Below, piece after piece: positions 52,994-63,766 of a stretch of DNA of 64,000 bases. How positions within the stretch are numbered: the first letter of the stretch is position 1; the number at the start of each line of letters is the position of its first letter. A program made the position numbers and the translations under genes. The notes beneath the pieces are model-generated. The model saw only the letters and a program-made list of their open reading frames with translations. It was not told the origin of the DNA and did not search any database. Source of the stretch: Phialophora verrucosa (lineage: Eukaryota > Ascomycota > Eurotiomycetes > Chaetothyriales > Herpotrichiellaceae); the NCBI GenBank assembly GCA_002099365.1, contig MSED01000006.1, positions 248,001 through 312,000 on the forward strand, in the 5' to 3' direction.

Positions 52994-55900
52994 TTACTTG
53001 CCGCTGATCATACTCCGAAAGTCGTCGTTGGACTTCTTCGTGCCTCGCTCTCCATCCACATTCGCATCATCTGTGCCGCCCGAGCCCGAGCTGGCGCCCA
53101 GCAACACCGCCGACCTCATGCCCAGATGTCCTCCCTTCCGGACCCCAGGTTGGGCAGGACGTCTGACCGGCCCACTCGCCGCCGAAGGAACACTGGGAGC
53201 TGGTCGTTTGCTGAATTGAGCGGTCTTCAGCTCCGGCTTGTGCTGCAACATGTCTTCCAAACTCGTAACGCGAACTCGCCGCCCAGGGTCAATTTCGAAG
53301 TTCTGCAGTTCTATCATTGCACGACCTGCGTCTGCAACGTTTTCGTATTCGAGAATGGCGCCTTGGTGATTGGTCTTGAGCACCACTTTGCTGACTGTTC
53401 CAAACTTCTCTCCGACTCCCCGAAGCCGGCTCGCGTTGACTGTGTCGGGTACGTCGCAAAGGACGACTGTTCTATCTCGTCGATTTACAAGATCTTCCTG
53501 ATCCAAGGTCCTCCGTGCGCGTGCTACCACGTCATCTGACTCCATGGACGGGGACTTCGAGCGGCCGTTCAGGCTTCTCGCTTGCCGTTTGTCGCGCTCC
53601 GACGTAAGACTGACGGTGAGCTTCCTGTTCATGAATTCTTCACCATCCATGGACAAAGCAGCCTGTGCCTGTTCTTGAGTTGCAAATGTCAAGAAAGCAA
53701 TGCCGCGATTACGAGAGGGTCGCTGCTCATCAAGTGGGAACTTGACGTGTTCGATCGTCCCGAACTTGGAAAACAGTTTCTCAACTTCGCTGCGCCTGGT
53801 CTTGAAGCCTATCTGCCCAACGAAAATCTGGCGGCCATCATTCGTAGTTTCCTGCCGTGTTCGCTTTTCGCCTGGATTGGAGATCTTGGCAACGAGCGAG
53901 AGGCCGTCGACGTCCTTGCCGTCGAGTTCTGTGGCCGTTTGCGCATCGCTAGGCTGCTTGAACTCGACATAACAGAATCTCCGTTTCTTGTTGCGCTGGA
54001 GCGACGGAAAGCGCACATTGATGATTTCGCCGTACGGGCGGAATAAGTTGCGGATGTATGCTTCGTCGGCAGCAGCAGGGTAGTTGGTGACAAAAAGCGT
54101 CGATCCGGTGTTGAGAATGACGGACAGCTCAGCTCCTTCAAACTCGCGCCCGTCTCGGGAGAGAGCGAAGTTGGCGGCGTCGGCCTCCTCAAACTCTACG
54201 ATAACGCTGTTCTCTTCGTCCTGCAAAAGCTTGACTTGCTTCACGACTCCGCAGCTGCTGAAAAACTGTCTGATTTTCGTCTCGGTAACGTTCGGTGGTA
54301 CGTTCTGGACCAACACACTTGCATGCTCGCGATCTCGTTTCACTTCGGTCACTGCAGCTGCGTTCTTCTCGACAGACTGTGCCGTATCTTCCTCATTACG
54401 TTGGCGCTTCGTAGTCTCCTGCTCCTCTATGTCCTCATCACGTTTGCGCTTGCCAATATGAAGACCGTTAGCAACCTCCTCCGTCCTATGCTCAACTTCT
54501 TCTTCAGCTTGCTTTTTCTCCACAGCAATTTCTGCCGCTTGCAGTGTCTCTTGCTGGCGTTTCGCGGCTAGGTCTTTCTGCACCTTTCGGACCAACCAAG
54601 TGGCGCTTTGGAGTTCTTCTGCATCCTCGTAGTCCTCACAATGATTCAAGAGCGCTTCCATGATCGGCTCTGGGTAGTCCAGCTCTGGATGTTTGAGGGC
54701 CTCCTTGAGGATCCCCGCCGCAAAGGGTGCGGAAGAGAGAGTACCCAGTCGATCAGGACCAGCTCCTTGGAGAAGGGCCATTTGCATGGATTTCTGCAAT
54801 TCGAATTCATAATATCGGAGCCAGAATTTGTAGTACTTGCCATAGTCAGCCACATCATCGTTGAATTGCGCCCCGGCATTGTCCAATCGTCCTTGAGATT
54901 TGAGATACTCGACATATTTTCGCTGTAGCCTGAATGACGGGTCAAGGGCACCACTGACTCCTAGATTGGAAGCACAATTGTGCGCAGCTTCAATCGACGA
55001 ACGGATTCCCATCTCAGCGACATCAGAGTCTTCTTCGGTAGCCTCCGGACGCTTCGATCGCCGTAGAAGATAGCCACACCAAGCATCATAGACCAGGAGA
55101 GCTTCCTCGATACCTGCTGCGTCCAGAAGTCCAGTACTCGTCGCTCTGTGCTTGATTTTCTCGGTTTCAACAAACGAGTCCTCCGCGAGCTCTGACGCCA
55201 GAAGATATTGTTTCCAGAGTGCCCCAGACCAGGGACAGTGTTTGGTCGCCCGAGCCAGTGTTTCTAGTAGACCTTGCTTCGATTTTTCAATGAGATAGTC
55301 GACGTGTTCTTCCCATATCGCGAGGACTGAAGGGAAGCGCAACTCAGCGCGTTGGTACAAAGCGTCCACCATGTCGAAGTGGGGATTCCGGACCTCTTGT
55401 GTACGTTTATTCTTACCTCTCCTTTGCGTCTGAGGCCTGTCTTCCTGCTCACGTTCCCACTCGATGTACTTCGAGAAGGCTTGGTATTCAGCGGTCGTGT
55501 CTTCCGAGGTTTGTGCTTGGGATAGGGTCGTCTCAAAGGCATCTCTGTCTGCCCATATCTTCTTGGCGTTGGCCGACTCTCTGAGGTTCGAAGCCATGAT
55601 ATCTTCATACTGATTCGCGGGGACGTTGGCAGACACAAAGCTGGAAAAGGCCTGGAACGTCTGTTGCCATTCTGCATGCGGTACGCGAAGCCGGGCTTCG
55701 AAGAGCTCGAGGGCTGTCGCGACATCGCCGGAGGTCAGTTTCTGGTTGAGATCGCCGAATCGGACGGTCATGTACTTGTCCCACACTTCATGACTGTGGC
55801 TCAGATCATGCCGGGTGCGCTCGACAGCTTCGGTCCACGTGTCCAGCACAAGATTCCAGTCGAAGACCTCACGACCGACCAAGCGTTCAGTATCGATATC

Positions 55901-56839
55901 GCCTTGCGCATCGCCTGGCGAATCTAGCGCCCATTTGTGACAATGTAGAAGCCAGTCTCCGTACGTGGTCCATAGCCGTGTGCTGCCATACTCTTCTGTC
56001 ACTGCCCGCCGGCAGTTGTCTACGACAGCGACTCTCTCGTCGGCCGTCTGAGCAAGGATGCTCTCATCCTGAAGCCAGGTTAGCCATTGTTCCTCTCCCA
56101 CCGCAAAGAGCTTGTCCAGATTCTCTCGTGCTTGGCGAAGGTCGGGGAGCAGGTCGTATGTATGGGGATCGCGCCGGGTATTCTGATCGGTCGGAGGATA
56201 AATGTGATCGATAAAGCCTTGGTGCAAGATACCGATGATTTCCTTGTGGGCTTCATACGAAGACGGTGATTCTTGAATGTAGGCGGCCAAAACAGCAAGT
56301 CGCTGCTGCTTCTCGACCGGGAGTGAAGTATCTGAATAATCGGCCCTGAAAGTCTGCTTGGGCGTGTCGACCATGTTGATATCGATCGATGCACGAGGAT
56401 TCGACGTTGCGCCGGCCGAAGTCAAATGCGGAAAGAGACCGGAGGAAGATTTCTGACTGTCGGTCGAGTCGCGACTAGACAGGAGGGGAGGGGTCACCTT
56501 CGACGGAGCAAACTCTGCCAAGGTCTCCATCGAAGGAGCCGAGGAAGTTCGAGGTAAGTGAGTCGAAATGGTGCTAGTCGGGACGGGACTAATGAGCGGC
56601 GATGGATGGGGAGACTGTTGAGAGGGACTTCTCATACGTCCAGGAACGCTAGATGCAGGGTGGACGGAGCGCCCAAGTGGCGAGTTGACTATGGCTGAGG
56701 TACCAGAATGCGACCGTTGGACATGGCGGAGAGGCGACTGCGCATGGGACTGCGCTGCTACGTTCGAAGTGGTCGTCGAAGGAGCAGAAGAATGTGCGCG
56801 AGGAGTCTCCGAAGGGGAGAGAAGTGAATTGATGTCCAT
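52994..56839 (-). CDS. Prp24/SART3-like U6 snRNP recycling factor
   Basis: A 1281-residue intronless protein; start at ATG 56839 (MDINSLLSPSE). About 150 Ser/Pro-rich residues are followed by HAT (half-TPR) repeats over roughly residues 190-800 (LWTTYGDWLL, VWDKYMTVRFGDL, ALWKQYLLASELAE). Four RRMs follow: SVLVQNVPPNVTETKIRQFF, LFVTNYPAAADEAYIRNLF, IFVGQIGFKTRRSEVEKLF and VVLCDVPDTVNASRLRGV. The last residues, NDDFRSMISGK, are the Lsm-binding tail of the family. Human SART3 and yeast Prp24 anneal U6 with U4 snRNA during spliceosome recycling. Combining HAT repeats with four RRMs is the usual filamentous-fungal form. The nuclear-type KRKRDED segment precedes RRM1. Confidence 0.93.
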   Translation of the reverse strand: MDINSLLSPSETPRAHSSAPSTTTSNVAAQSHAQSPLRHVQRSHSGTSAIVNSPLGRSVHPASSVPGRMRSPSQQSPHPSPLISPVPTSTISTHLPRTSSAPSMETLAEFAPSKVTPPLLSSRDSTDSQKSSSGLFPHLTSAGATSNPRASIDINMVDTPKQTFRADYSDTSLPVEKQQRLAVLAAYIQESPSSYEAHKEIIGILHQGFIDHIYPPTDQNTRRDPHTYDLLPDLRQARENLDKLFAVGEEQWLTWLQDESILAQTADERVAVVDNCRRAVTEEYGSTRLWTTYGDWLLHCHKWALDSPGDAQGDIDTERLVGREVFDWNLVLDTWTEAVERTRHDLSHSHEVWDKYMTVRFGDLNQKLTSGDVATALELFEARLRVPHAEWQQTFQAFSSFVSANVPANQYEDIMASNLRESANAKKIWADRDAFETTLSQAQTSEDTTAEYQAFSKYIEWEREQEDRPQTQRRGKNKRTQEVRNPHFDMVDALYQRAELRFPSVLAIWEEHVDYLIEKSKQGLLETLARATKHCPWSGALWKQYLLASELAEDSFVETEKIKHRATSTGLLDAAGIEEALLVYDAWCGYLLRRSKRPEATEEDSDVAEMGIRSSIEAAHNCASNLGVSGALDPSFRLQRKYVEYLKSQGRLDNAGAQFNDDVADYGKYYKFWLRYYEFELQKSMQMALLQGAGPDRLGTLSSAPFAAGILKEALKHPELDYPEPIMEALLNHCEDYEDAEELQSATWLVRKVQKDLAAKRQQETLQAAEIAVEKKQAEEEVEHRTEEVANGLHIGKRKRDEDIEEQETTKRQRNEEDTAQSVEKNAAAVTEVKRDREHASVLVQNVPPNVTETKIRQFFSSCGVVKQVKLLQDEENSVIVEFEEADAANFALSRDGREFEGAELSVILNTGSTLFVTNYPAAADEAYIRNLFRPYGEIINVRFPSLQRNKKRRFCYVEFKQPSDAQTATELDGKDVDGLSLVAKISNPGEKRTRQETTNDGRQIFVGQIGFKTRRSEVEKLFSKFGTIEHVKFPLDEQRPSRNRGIAFLTFATQEQAQAALSMDGEEFMNRKLTVSLTSERDKRQARSLNGRSKSPSMESDDVVARARRTLDQEDLVNRRDRTVVLCDVPDTVNASRLRGVGEKFGTVSKVVLKTNHQGAILEYENVADAGRAMIELQNFEIDPGRRVRVTSLEDMLQHKPELKTAQFSKRPAPSVPSAASGPVRRPAQPGVRKGGHLGMRSAVLLGASSGSGGTDDANVDGERGTKKSNDDFRSMISGK

Positions 56840-57409
56840 GGTTGTGCAAGTGCCTGGCCGTCTCGTCACTTCTCAATCAGATGCGAATGTCTCCTCTCCA
56901 ACTCTTTCAGTCCTGATGCCTGTTTCAGTCTCTGTCGGGGCCATGCTCTCCTCCCAGCTAAAACCGGGCGGGGCTTCCAATAAGCCCACTCAGTGTGCAA
57001 ATAGGCAAATATTGGTCCGAGGTCGTCGAAGGGGTGGAGCGTCAAAGGGTGATGGGAGGAAGTGGAAGGCGTAGATAGTGTTGGCGTCTGAGTCTGTTGG
57101 GTGTAGCTTCTACGAGCACTCGTAGCGATTCGACAGAGAGGCCGAGGCCGGGCTTTTCTCTGTTTCCAAGTGTCTAGAAATTCATGGCCCTGTCGATCAT
57201 CCACCCATCCAAACGTGGCCTGCGTGGCCAGCAGGCGTCAGGGCGTGTGGGCGTTCATGTACCGAACCTGAGCTTTGCCCATGAAGCTCTCTACACTCCT
57301 CCGTACAGAATCCGCCAAGCATCGTCCCCAACTGGAAATCTACAAGATCCTCTGCACCTCCCTGCGTACATCACGACAGCAGAGCTCGACTGGGCTCAGC
57401 CCTGCAACC
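56840..57409. other. Shared divergent promoter region
   Basis: 0.57 kb between the Prp24-like gene and uL22m. It includes an in-frame ATG at 57281 that could extend uL22m by 43 residues. Confidence 0.5.
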
Positions 57410-58555
57410 ATGAACTCCCACCAGGTCACCTTGCGGCGCGCCTGCAGAGGCAAGTCTAACTCCCTGTCTGTTGCTGAACATTTGCTTAACGGTCTCGCAG
57501 CTTGCCAGTCACAGTCCTCGCTTTCGGTCGACCTCTCTCGATTGATGTCTACGCTCCATCTCCAGCCAACACGGACGTTCCACACAACCCACTCTCGAAG
57601 TGCTCCACCAAGTTCAGATCCAGTTGCGTCCAAGAAGGCTCCAGCCGCCGCACCAGATGCCAAGCCAATGACACCACAGGAGAGAATGAAAGCAGCACAG
57701 CGCCGAGCGCAAGAGAAGCTGAGTGAGCAACGCAAAGAATATGAGGCCTTCGTCAAGCAAGGCGGCCTTGCGCCAAGCAGCGCATTTGGAGGAGAGCTGA
57801 AGCGAAGAGCCTTCCAACCGACCGGTCTCGTGGCGGACGAGGCATTTGAGAAGCGCAATCCTCTCCACATGGATCAGGCTCTGAACCCACGCCCCGAGGC
57901 CCGTCTCAGATGGCAGCGGAAGATGGTCATCCGAGAAATCAAGCACCGCGGTAGACTGAACAAGACGGTGCGGATTGCCAGGACCGAGCGCGAACACGTG
58001 TCGAGATCGCATTTCTTCAAGACGTCGATGAAAAAGCTGGCTCCCCTCGCCCGCCAGATCGCCGGCAAGTCAATCGACGAGGCTATTCTTCAGATGAGAT
58101 TTTCGAACAAGAAAGTCTCTCAGGATGTCCGCCAGCACCTCATTCAAGCTCGCAACGAGGCCATTGTCATCAAGGGCATGGGTCTTGGCCGTGCTGGATC
58201 CGAAGTCGCCGAGTTGCACGCCGATCCGAGCGAGACACCACCGCTTCCTCACCAGACGCCGCTGAAAACCTACAAGAAGGGCGAGGCTCCTGATCCGACA
58301 GATATCTATATCGCTCAGGCTTGGACAAACCGTGGTCCGTATGGCCAGGAACCGGATTACCGTGCCCGAGGACGAATGTACGTTATGAGACCGCCGCATA
58401 CTGGCCTCACGGTGCTGCTGAAAGAAGAAAAGACGCGGGCAAGAGAGAAGGCTGAGAAGCAGGCGAAAGCGTTGAAGAAGCGACTGGGCAAGAGCATGTG
58501 GGTGCATCTGCCTGACCGACCCGTCACTGCTCAAAGGCAACATGTCTTGTGGTAG
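57410..58555 (+). CDS. Mitochondrial ribosomal protein uL22m
   Basis: Large-subunit mitoribosomal protein of the L22 family, 381 residues from ATG 57410 (GCAACC context). The N-terminus (HQVTLRRACRGKSNSLSV) is basic and fits a mitochondrial presequence. After a long Gln/Lys-rich linker comes the L22 domain: KTSMKKLAPLARQIAGKSIDEAILQMRFSNKKVSQDVRQHL, then DIYIAQAWTNRGPYGQEPDYRARGRMYVMRPPHTGLTVLL, which is the loop lining the exit tunnel. A Lys/Arg-rich C-terminal tail follows. An in-frame upstream ATG at 57281 would lengthen the presequence; I prefer 57410. Confidence 0.9.
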   Translation: MNSHQVTLRRACRGKSNSLSVAEHLLNGLAACQSQSSLSVDLSRLMSTLHLQPTRTFHTTHSRSAPPSSDPVASKKAPAAAPDAKPMTPQERMKAAQRRAQEKLSEQRKEYEAFVKQGGLAPSSAFGGELKRRAFQPTGLVADEAFEKRNPLHMDQALNPRPEARLRWQRKMVIREIKHRGRLNKTVRIARTEREHVSRSHFFKTSMKKLAPLARQIAGKSIDEAILQMRFSNKKVSQDVRQHLIQARNEAIVIKGMGLGRAGSEVAELHADPSETPPLPHQTPLKTYKKGEAPDPTDIYIAQAWTNRGPYGQEPDYRARGRMYVMRPPHTGLTVLLKEEKTRAREKAEKQAKALKKRLGKSMWVHLPDRPVTAQRQHVLW

Positions 58556-58705
58556 GCGATTTTGTACAGGAGAGGGATCGCTCGTAGATTATTGAACTTG
58601 TATCAAAAGCATAACATGTCAACAGACATACAGTGTGCCATTTCACCCGCATTTTTCGAACTCTTACGCTCACAAGACTAGATCAGGGTATGTACGTGTT
58701 GTGTT

Positions 58706-61700
58706 TCAGTCGAAAACATCAACAGCATACCGCTCGCCTCGAAGTCCCTCCCACCACTTCAGACCTTGCTCATGTGTGATGTCTTTGCCTTTCCTCTTGG
58801 AGTTCTCGACCGCAATCCTCGCAGCAACGTCCGCCACGCCTTTCCCCAACGCGCCACTGCCACAAATGTACGCTCTTGCGCCATTGTTGAACAGCTCGCT
58901 CACCGGCTCTCGCTCCTTCCACAGCCGGTCCTGGATGTACCTGCAGCCTCCAGAACGGTCTGGCTCGCGACTGAACGCGTAGAACACTTTCACGAAGCCA
59001 TCACTAGCCCACTGATCGAGCTTTTCGGCGTGCAATCTGTCTTTGTCGTGGTAGCGACAGCCAACGAACAAGAACGCCTCGCCGAAAGCATTGCGATCTC
59101 CCGAGGCAGTGATTCGCGCGGCGCGTTCTTGGACGAACCCCAGAAACGGCGCGAGCCCTGTACCGGCGCAGACCATGATGATCGGTGTCTTCGTGTCCAG
59201 TGGCAGGTGGAAGGTCTTGTGGGATTTCTTGATCATCAGCTGCGCCCGTGACCCGGCCTGCAGACCTTTGAGGTAGTTTGTCGTCACGCCGAGATGGATC
59301 GAATCCGCACCGACCACCGAATAGGTGATGCTGGCTTTGGTGGGGTCGTCGAGTGGCGAGGAGGAAATGGAATACTGCCGAATTCTCATGGGCGTGAGCA
59401 TTGACAAGTACACGGCGAACGGGAGCTCGATGCTAGGATATTTCTCTAGAATGTCCAGCACTGACAGCCCTTCTGCGTTGGGCAGAAGTTCCTTCTCGAT
59501 CGACTCGTCTTTGGCGAATCTGCTGAGCGTAGCAATATTCTTCCGACTGGCGGGATTGCTGAGTTCGACGTACGCGCCGAGCACTGCTGAGACTGCGATG
59601 GCGGTTTCGGTTGGAATGGTGGTATGGGTCCCTTTGGCAAGGGTCATGAATGCGTCCCAGGGTAATCCAAACCGGCGGAGGACTCTTGAGATCGTGGGGA
59701 CGTTGTTGACTGGTAGCAACGCCAGGTAGTCTCCCGCTTCATATGTCATATTGGTAGGCAACTTGAATTCCGTCTGCCGTTTCTCTGGGACATCTGGACC
59801 GGTCAACGGTTCGTTCTTCAGGACCATTGCCTCCTGTACATTGTGTCGAAGGTGAGATGCCCGGGCGCTTGTGCTGATGACCATGTCCAGACCTTCGGCA
59901 CCCTCGGCAGCATCAGTGTCGACTGAGAGAGCAGGCCAGAGCTTCTCGTCGAGCCATGAATCGAAGTCGTCGAAAACTTTCCCTTCTGCAACATCCGATT
60001 GTCCGCGTTCCGCAATAGCTTTGGCTCCTTTGGCAGCAAGTTCTGTGTCAACGAGCTTTGGGATCCTCTGGAAGGTGCTGACCCAGTCGTGATGACCACA
60101 ACCAAAGACGGCGAACTGCGTCTTCTTGACCTTGTCCGCATCCACGCTCTTGATCCATTCCACGAATCCTGCAGCGTTGTCGGGAGGATTTCCCTCGTAG
60201 CTGGCTGTGATGATGATGACAGGTTGGTTGTCAGGAATCTGGTCTACCGCAGCATCCAAGGGCTTGACGGTGGCATTGAAGCCTCGGTTGCCGGCAGTAT
60301 TGGCGAGATTCTGTGCCAGCCCTTCGCACGTACCCGAATTAGAGCCATAGAGGACCAGCATTGGCTTGCCGGCATGCCCGACTTTCTTCGCCAAAGCGCT
60401 TCGATCCTTCTTGTGGGCGTCTTCCATGTCGAGTCCCGCATACATCTTCCTTTCAAGGGTCACCGGGTTAATACCTTCGCGTAACGTGGCCCGGATGAAG
60501 AAGTTGTCTGGCTTGACGGTTAATGTTTGTCGGATTTGAAGCTGATACGATGGATCATCCATTCTGATGTTGAAATTCTGAAGAATTAGAGCGATTGCTA
60601 AAATGGCCTCTTGCCAGGCAAAAGGCCTTCCAATGCAACCACGAGCTCCGTTTCCAAAGGGCTAGGCTCGGTTAGACATCAATTAAACGTTTATGCAGAC
60701 AGGTACTTACCTTCCACGCGTTCGGTGGCAGTCTTGCAAAGTTCTCCCCATACATCCTCCCCGGCTTGAACTCATCTGCATCCGCACCAAAGACCACGGG
60801 ATCGCGGCCTGCTTTGGAAAGCAGCACCGCTATAGGGGCACCGTGTGGGATGGTGTACTTTCCGGCAAGAACAATTGGTCCAGGGACCGTGGGCAGAGGT
60901 GTGACTGAGAAGCCTGGGGCGGTGGGATTGAGCCGAAGAGTTTCCCTCATGATGGCTTCAATGTAAGGTAGATTGGACATGTGCTGGACAGTTATCGGTC
61001 CTTTTCCCACCACCGCATCGACCTCCTGTTGAGCCTTTCGCATTACTTCGGGGTTCTTCGCAAGCTGGTAAAAGGTAAACGAGAGTAACCCGGACGTCGT
61101 CTCATGGCCTGCAATGAGGAATGTGATGATGTTGTTGATGATACTCTGGTCTGTCATTTTCTCCCCGGTCTTAGGATCCTTTCCAAAGAGCATTGCATTG
61201 AGCAGATCTTTCTTGTCAGATGGGTTGGCTCGCCGGTGATTAACCATCTCCTGTGCCACACTTCTCATGGTCGCGATGTTTTCGAAATATTCCCGCTCCG
61301 CCGTCCTGTTGAGTAGAGCCCCGATCCTGGTCCGCGTTCCCCGGCGGCCAGACTCGAGTAAGAAACCCACCATTGCATCAACAAATGGATGCATCTTGTC
61401 CGAGTAGAAGGAGTTGAAGCGTTTGTCCATGACACACAAGGCGATAGAATCTAAAGTAAGTCGGGTGAAGTCGTCCGCCACCGCGATCTTCTGCTCCGGA
61501 CCTGTGCGAGCCCACTTTGCGATCAACTGAGTCGCGATGTCGTACATCTCGTCATCTGCAACTGTCAACACTCGGCCAGATTCCAAGGCAGAGGACCCTA
61601 CACATATCGTGAATGCCGATCGGACCAAACGCGGGCACAAGAATTCGATGAGCAACCTCCCAATCGTGCTCGCCATGGTAGGCTGTGAAAAGGCCATTTC

Positions 61701-61998
61701 CTGCGCCATTTCGAACTTGCTCCAGAGCCCCGGAGACAATCTTGGAGAAGCGCTTTTCATCACACACTTCATTAAGCAGCTCAACTGAGCTAATGATGTA
61801 TCTGTCTCGCCCGAAGAGGTTCATCTTGAAGATCGGACCTTCGGAGCAGCATCAGTATTGGGTAACTCAGCTGCCACTCGAGAACACACCATATTTGTCT
61901 GCCAAGTGGGTAAGACTTTGGTTGGCATTGTTAGGATCGACATCGAAGACATTGCCGAGCAAAGGAATCCCGGGGGGAGCTGGAATGGGAGTCGACAT
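58706..61998 (-). CDS. CYP505-type P450:NADPH-P450 reductase fusion (fatty acid hydroxylase)
   Basis: Exons 61998-61890, 61838-61602, 61555-60711 and 60661-58706 give 1048 residues, matching P450foxy and P450-BM3 in size and order. Heme domain: the I-helix AGHETTSG, the ExxR pair in MRETLRLNP, and FGNGARGCIG with heme ligand Cys406, formed right after the last intron. Reductase part: FMN-binding LVLYGSNSGTCEGLA, ITASYEGNPPDNA, the FAD-binding RQYSISSSPLD, and NADPH-binding CAGTGLAPFLGFVQER with FVGCRYHDKDRL. Such self-sufficient enzymes hydroxylate medium and long fatty acids near the omega end; some act in toxin or polyketide pathways. No such cluster is visible here. No N-terminal membrane helix, so probably soluble. 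Intron 2 uses a GTAGGG donor. Confidence 0.95.
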
Positions 61999-62990
61999 GT
62001 TGCAGCAATGTCAGGTAATACGGATTACCGGCAGGTGAGAAGGCACGAGGTAAGTCGCATGAAAGCAAGAAGAGAACAACAGGAGTTGAGAAGCACCAGG
62101 AAGATCAAGAAATACACGATGTAAAGGAAGATTCAACGTCTCCTGGTAACTCGATGACAGTCAAAGCATGCACTAAGGCGCCAGCTCGAGCATTGACGGG
62201 GCATATAATTGTACTCTTATGTCGACATTCCTTGCCTTCAGCCTTCGCAATGCCATTCGGACTGATCATCCCTCGCAACGACAGACCCGATCGGGATTCG
62301 TCTCACGGTTGACTAAGGGCGAGCTATTGCCTTTACCGATCAAATGTTTGGTGACTGGGCTGGTACGGAAATCCCGTTGGAGGATGGGGAGGAGGAGTTG
62401 TGGAACGATGGTGTTGGGAACAGAACGGAAGAAATATTGCACCGCCAGTTGTATTGCCTCGGTGTGCTCGGCAGCGCAGCGAAGGAGGCGACATGTGCTT
62501 GTTTCTGCCGACTTGCCCCAGATCGAGCAACGAGTGACATACTGGAAAGCTTATGAGGACGGTCCGTGAGACAACCTTGTGCGAGTCTGATCAATCAAGT
62601 GCTACAGCGAGAGGCATGTTGTTCTGCTGCCAATGCCGAGTCGGCTTCAACGTAAGCAATGCGAGGAATACGCAGTACGGGGTACGAGGTTACCTAAGCT
62701 GTGGCCAAATTACGTTTATAGGTGGCTTGCCGCTGTCTAGAGCCATCGCATCAAATACCGTTCGCGAAATAGGTCAGCCATGGTCCAGGTGACATCAATC
62801 GTTGCGTATGTTATTATTCTACCTCTCATAGCTTGTCAGGGATCCGCGTATATTCCCAGACATCGATCGAGATGAAACATCAAGCGCCTGCAGTCGAATA
62901 ACAGCCTGTACCATCATGCAGACTCCGGACCAGGGAAACAATGTCGTTGCGTGAACGCTCAGATGCTTCTAGGGTCAAATGTGCCCAATG
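61999..62990. other. Intergenic, no gene recognised
   Basis: 1 kb with the P450 promoter and the 3' end of the next minus-strand gene. A plus-strand frame of 116 codons near 62219 has no motif. Confidence 0.5.
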
Positions 62991-63766
62991 TCAGCCGTGG
63001 TCGGGGATCAGTTCGTATCCGCCTTCACTCGGCAGTGTCACCGCCGCCAAGGTTATCGCGATGGCACATATTGCCTCGAAACTCCACGATATCGTACACA
63101 TGGTCCAACTCTTGTCGAGAAACCAGCCGGAGAAAAAGCGCTCATCGTTTTCGTACAGGTACGCCTGTCTTGGTCAACCAATGCTGCGAGCGAGGGAAAG
63201 CAGTAACATCTCTTACCATCAAAGCCATCCCAATGGCCTGAACGAACGCGGCCAATGCCACAAGAATTGTAAGCACACCCCAACCTTGTTCCCTTTTCTG
63301 CTTTCCTCCTACAAGCAGGACTGCAAATGCTGCAAGCGTCATGCCCTCCAGCACCACAGCGAAGGACATGAGGAAGCCAACAGACCTCCACATGCTGCAA
63401 AAGTATCGATCGTCGCCGCGACAATCTTCGTATCGTGGGAATTGGGTGCAGTGATAGTTGGAGGTAACTGCAAGAGAAATATTGGATGGCGGGAGACTCG
63501 TGTTGGAGCACCTTTGATGGAGTCCGTAGCGGTAGTGTATCGAAGTTCCGTGGTCCTAGCCAGAGTTAGAGAGGTTTGCTCCGGCGCCAGTGTTAACTTA
63601 CTGTGCTTCCATCATATGCTATCCAGTTGGGCACAATGATCGAGGCAATAGTCATGCCAGAAGCTGCGCAATCATCAGTCATAGCGCAGTAGTACAGGTG
63701 GCAGACACACGTACCAGCGAGGAACACAAAGAGAGCTCCGGAGAAGACGATACTTCTCGTGAGCAT
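62991..63766 (-). CDS. Four-helix claudin/Sur7-like fungal membrane protein
   Basis: Exons 63766-63715, 63663-63602, 63555-63217 and 63164-62991 give 208 residues, all junctions with GT-AG ends. Helix 1 is VFSGALFVFLAGASGMTIASIIV. The first loop has W(I)AYDG, IHYRYGLHQRCS and FPRYEDCRGDDRYFCSMWRS, with several Cys. Helices 2 and 3 are VGFLMSFAVVLEGMTLAAFAVLLVGG and LTILVALAAFVQAIGMALM; helix 4 is ISWSFEAICAITITLAAV. The end is GGYELIPDHG. Two-plus-two helices with a Cys-bearing first loop are the claudin/Sur7/PalI topology. Fungal relatives exist and have at times been mislabelled as splicing factors; the function is unknown. The start gives a signal-anchor directly at MLTRSIV. Confidence 0.85.
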
